Shown piece after piece: positions 14,131 to 16,384 of a stretch of DNA of 16,384 nt (positions are counted from its first letter, which is position 1; every line of letters starts with the position of its first letter). The notes below the pieces were generated by a model that worked only from the letters and a program-made list of their open reading frames with translations, searched no databases and was not told where the DNA came from. The DNA comes from Oscillospiraceae bacterium. Lineage in GTDB: Bacteria; Bacillota; Clostridia; Oscillospirales; Ruminococcaceae. A program made the translations under genes and the position numbers. The DNA is taken from contig DXWR01000166.1 of assembly GCA_019416775.1 (NCBI GenBank), forward strand, positions 1-16,384, given 5' to 3'.

Positions 14131-14935
14131 CGGCTTTCCCCCGTTCCAGATAATCCGTTTCGGTGAGTTGAGACAGGGCGTCGATGATTCCCATGTGGAA
14201 ATGGCCGGTACCCACTTCCCCGTACTGGGCAAAGGACAGTTCCCCTGCCAGGCTCATGGAAAGGATGGCCCCTGCCGCCGCCACAAAGTAGTCGGAATTG
14301 GCCCCGCAGAAGGCCCCGGTCAAACCGCTGGTCATGCAGCCGGTGCCGGTGACTTTGCTGAGCATGGGATGGCCGTTGAAAAGCTTCACCAGCCGGGTAC
14401 CGTCGGTGATCACATCCACCGCCCCGGTGATAGCGGCCACACAGCCGTACTTTTTCGCCACGGTTTTGGCCACCGCAACGGGGTCGTTGGAAGCGTCGGC
14501 TTCGGCGGTGTCCACCCCTTTGGTGGCTACTTGAAGTCCCGCCAAAAAGCTGACTTCGGACAGATTGCCCCGGATCACGGCGGGGGTCACCTGTTCCAAA
14601 AAGGCCTTGGCGGTATCGTTGCGAAGCTGGCTGGCCCCTGCTCCCACCGGGTCAAACACCACCGGGATACCCAGTTCATTGGCCCGTTTACCGGAAGCGA
14701 TCATACTTTGGATGGTGCGCTGATTTAAGGTGCCCATATTCACCACCAGGGCTTGGGAGATGGCGGTGATGTCGGCGCATTCGGCGATGTCGTCGCTCAT
14801 AATGGGGCTGGCGCCGATGGCCAGCACGGCATTGGCGCAGTCATTGACGGTGACGTAGTTGGTGATGTGGTGCACCAACGGCACTTTGTCCCGCACCGCC
14901 TGGGCGGCTTGGGCAATGGAAGTTAAAATATCCAT
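14120..14935 (-). CDS. thiM: Hydroxyethylthiazole kinase
   Basis: ThiM phosphorylates the thiazole alcohol salvaged from broken-down thiamine, giving the thiazole phosphate used by ThiE. The 271 residues match the family length and its ribokinase-like fold. PLVHHITNYVT (19-29) is the substrate region, FDPVGAGAS (94-102) is typical, and VTGTGCMTSG contains the active-site Cys200. AAAGGAAATT lies before the ATG. The upstream gap to thiC contains an intrinsic terminator and no clear promoter, so thiM, thiE and the genes below probably depend on readthrough or on a weak promoter I could not define. Confidence 0.95.
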   Translation of the reverse strand: MDILTSIAQAAQAVRDKVPLVHHITNYVTVNDCANAVLAIGASPIMSDDIAECADITAISQALVVNMGTLNQRTIQSMIASGKRANELGIPVVFDPVGAGASQLRNDTAKAFLEQVTPAVIRGNLSEVSFLAGLQVATKGVDTAEADASNDPVAVAKTVAKKYGCVAAITGAVDVITDGTRLVKLFNGHPMLSKVTGTGCMTSGLTGAFCGANSDYFVAAAGAILSMSLAGELSFAQYGEVGTGHFHMGIIDALSQLTETDYLERGKADET

Positions 14936-14973
14936 GAGAATTTCCTTTCGTGATGATGATAACCCTTCTTAGG

Positions 14974-15004
14974 AAAAAGGAGAACCTTGGGTGGGGTTCT
15001 CCTT
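14974..15004 (-). terminator. Intrinsic terminator inside the thi operon, between thiC and thiM
   Basis: On the minus strand AAGGAGAACC (15004-14995) pairs perfectly with GGTTCTCCTT (14986-14977) around an 8-base loop, followed by a run of T (14978-14974). It starts eight bases after the thiC stop and ends about 40 bases before the thiM start. A strong stem with a T tract should end a good share of thiC transcripts here. Confidence 0.85.
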
Positions 15005-15011
15005 CTTGCTG

Positions 15012-16322
15012 TTATTTTTCGGTGCAGAACTCCACCTTTTTGCCTTCCAAAATCAGGTTGGTGGTGCGCACAGCGCACATCTTGCCGCACATGGAGCAGG
15101 TGTGCCGGTCGGCGGGAGGGGTGGATTCAAAGTAGGCTCTGGCCTTATCCGGGTCCACGGCGTACTTGAACATTTCATCCCAGTCCACCTTATGCCGGGC
15201 CCGGGCCATTTTATTGTCAATGTCGGTGGCGCCGGGGATGCCCTTAGCGATGTCCGCTGCATGGGCGGCGATCTTGCTGGCAATGATGCCTTCCTTCACG
15301 TCATTCACGTCCGGCAAACGCAGGTGCTCCGCCGGGGTGACGTAGCAGAGGAAGTCCGCCCCGTTGGCTGCGGCAATGGCCCCGCCGATGGCGGAGGTGA
15401 TGTGGTCGTAGCCGGGGAAAATGTCGGTGACCAGAGGGCCCAGCACATAGAAGGGAGCGTTGTGGCAGATCCGCTTTTCCATCACCATATTGGCGGCGAT
15501 TTCGTTCATGGCCATGTGGCCGGGACCTTCCACCATCACCTGGACGTTGTGTTCCCAAGCCCGCTTGGTGAGCTGGCCCAGTTCAATCAACTCGGAGATC
15601 TGGCCGCCGTCGGAAGCATCTTCCAGGCAGCCGGGACGCATGGCGTCGCCCAGGGAGATGGTCACGTCATACTTGGCCAGGATTTCGCAGACGTCGTCGT
15701 AGTACTCATAGAAGGGGTTTTCGTTGCCGGTCATTTCCATCCAGGCAAACAGCAGGCTGCCGCCCCGGGACACGATGTTCATGGTCCGTTTTTCCCGCTT
15801 GAAGGATTCGATCACCCGCTTGGTGATGCCGGCGTGGATGGTGACAAAGTCCACACCCTGAGCGGCATGGGCTTCCACCACCTTCAAAAAGTCCTGGGCG
15901 GAAATCTCCAGCAGATCCTTTTCCAGATAGCCAATGGCGTCGTACATGGGCACGGTGCCGATCATGGCGGGGCTCATTTCGATGAGTTCGCCCCGGAACT
16001 TATTGGTCTTGCCGTAGTTGGACAGGTCCATAATGGCTTCCGCCCCATACTTCAGGGACAGGCGAACCTTTTCCATCTCCCGCTCATAGTCCACGCTGTC
16101 CCCGGAGATGCCCAGGTTCACGTTGATCTTGGTTTTTAAGCCCTGACCGATGCCTTCCGGGCTGAGGGAGGTGTGGTTGATGTTGGCGGGAATGACCACG
16201 CTGCCCTGGGCCACCCGCTGACGGATGACTTCGGGATCCAGATGTTCCTTTTCGGCCACAATTTCCATCTGTTTGGTGATGATGCCCTGCTTTGCGGCAT
16301 CCATTTGGGTGCGATAGCTCAT
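15012..16322 (-). CDS. thiC: Phosphomethylpyrimidine synthase
   Basis: ThiC is a radical-SAM enzyme that rearranges aminoimidazole ribotide into HMP phosphate, the pyrimidine half of thiamine. It has 436 residues, the short form lacking the N-terminal extension of the roughly 630-residue enteric enzyme. Hallmarks are the substrate regions IPANINH (44-50), DLSNYGKTN and FVTIHAGI, GDAMRPGC, and VEGPGHMAMN. The C-terminal cluster motif is CSMCGKMC (Cys409, Cys412, Cys416). The spacing is CX2CX3C, one residue shorter than the enteric CX2CX4C and, as I recall, usual in clostridial and archaeal ThiC. GGAGACAG lies before the ATG. It heads the thi operon; its leader is cut by the window edge. Confidence 0.96.
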   Translation of the reverse strand: MSYRTQMDAAKQGIITKQMEIVAEKEHLDPEVIRQRVAQGSVVIPANINHTSLSPEGIGQGLKTKINVNLGISGDSVDYEREMEKVRLSLKYGAEAIMDLSNYGKTNKFRGELIEMSPAMIGTVPMYDAIGYLEKDLLEISAQDFLKVVEAHAAQGVDFVTIHAGITKRVIESFKREKRTMNIVSRGGSLLFAWMEMTGNENPFYEYYDDVCEILAKYDVTISLGDAMRPGCLEDASDGGQISELIELGQLTKRAWEHNVQVMVEGPGHMAMNEIAANMVMEKRICHNAPFYVLGPLVTDIFPGYDHITSAIGGAIAAANGADFLCYVTPAEHLRLPDVNDVKEGIIASKIAAHAADIAKGIPGATDIDNKMARARHKVDWDEMFKYAVDPDKARAYFESTPPADRHTCSMCGKMCAVRTTNLILEGKKVEFCTEK

Positions 16323-16384
16323 AATCTGTCTCCTTTATTTTTTACTTAGATTAGGTGTCCCAACGATAGTACGGGTGCATATGG
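16323..16384 (-). promoter_or_regulatory. thiC leader, possibly the 3' end of a TPP riboswitch (cut by window edge)
   Basis: Only 62 bases of leader are present. On the minus strand they contain ACCCGTA (16376-16370) and then CGTTGGGACACC (16365-16354), followed by an AT-rich stretch and the ribosome site. These two pieces resemble the ACCCG and GCGTAGGGA blocks of the thiamine-pyrophosphate riboswitch, and GGGACACC could be the 3' strand of its closing helix. The typical ACCTGATCTGG block between them is not visible, so the match is weak. A riboswitch is expected here from what is known of thiC regulation. Confidence 0.3.

Noticed and set aside
14131..14232. Extended N terminus of ThiE
   Set aside because: The added residues overlap thiM coding sequence, and family members begin at the MKPEVSYRLYLVTD region preceded by its own ribosome site.
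14991..16139. A 382-codon plus-strand frame opposite thiC
   Set aside because: It is antisense to a well-supported thiC; its Gly/His/Val-rich content is typical of a complement reading.
1..16384. CRISPR array, prophage, transposon or defence island
   Set aside because: No regularly spaced repeats, integrase, transposase or nuclease clusters were seen; the gene content is housekeeping.

Overview
The window looks like ordinary chromosome from a medium-to-high GC anaerobic Firmicute, most likely a Clostridia member of the Oscillospiraceae/Ruminococcaceae type. This is inferred from strong AGGAGG-type ribosome sites, sigma-A promoters with 17-bp spacers and extended -10 elements, a short clostridial-type ThiC, a YmfF/YmfH M16 peptidase pair and a NatA-type ABC operon. 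No phage, transposase, plasmid or CRISPR signature was seen. Almost everything is on the minus strand; the exceptions are a tRNA at the left edge and comEC in the middle.

Layout, left to right. (1) A tRNA-Arg(CCG) with its own promoter and terminator (31-200, +), followed by a bidirectional terminator. (2) A three-gene minus-strand ABC operon (3911 to 279): one ATPase and two paralogous ABC-2 permeases with overlapping reading frames. The ATPase carries an unusual in-frame insert of about 25 residues whose DNA holds two inverted repeats. (3) A four-gene minus-strand operon (8619 to 4087): M16 pseudo-peptidase, active M16 peptidase, prolipoprotein diacylglyceryl transferase (lgt) and folD, ending at a clear terminator. 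(4) Divergent to it, comEC on the plus strand, with a good promoter but no ATG, GTG or TTG in the right place. An ACG codon sits at perfect spacing behind a Shine-Dalgarno, and the C-terminal metallo-beta-lactamase-like domain has lost its metal-binding histidines. (5) A small minus-strand operon of a zinc-ribbon miniprotein and a nitroreductase. (6) A minus-strand thiamine operon (16322 to 12123): thiC, intrinsic terminator, thiM, thiE, a HAD phosphatase and a PPP-type metallophosphoesterase.

How the genes work together. ThiC makes HMP phosphate de novo, ThiM phosphorylates salvaged thiazole, and ThiE joins the two halves into thiamine phosphate. No thiazole-synthesis gene is present here, so the operon reads as HMP synthesis plus thiazole salvage; the HAD protein may act on a phosphorylated intermediate. 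The M16-lgt-folD operon mixes envelope or peptide processing with one-carbon metabolism. I did not find a clearly new multi-gene system. The points most worth a second look are the ACG start and degenerate nuclease domain of comEC, the insert in the ABC ATPase, and the terminator inside the thi operon.
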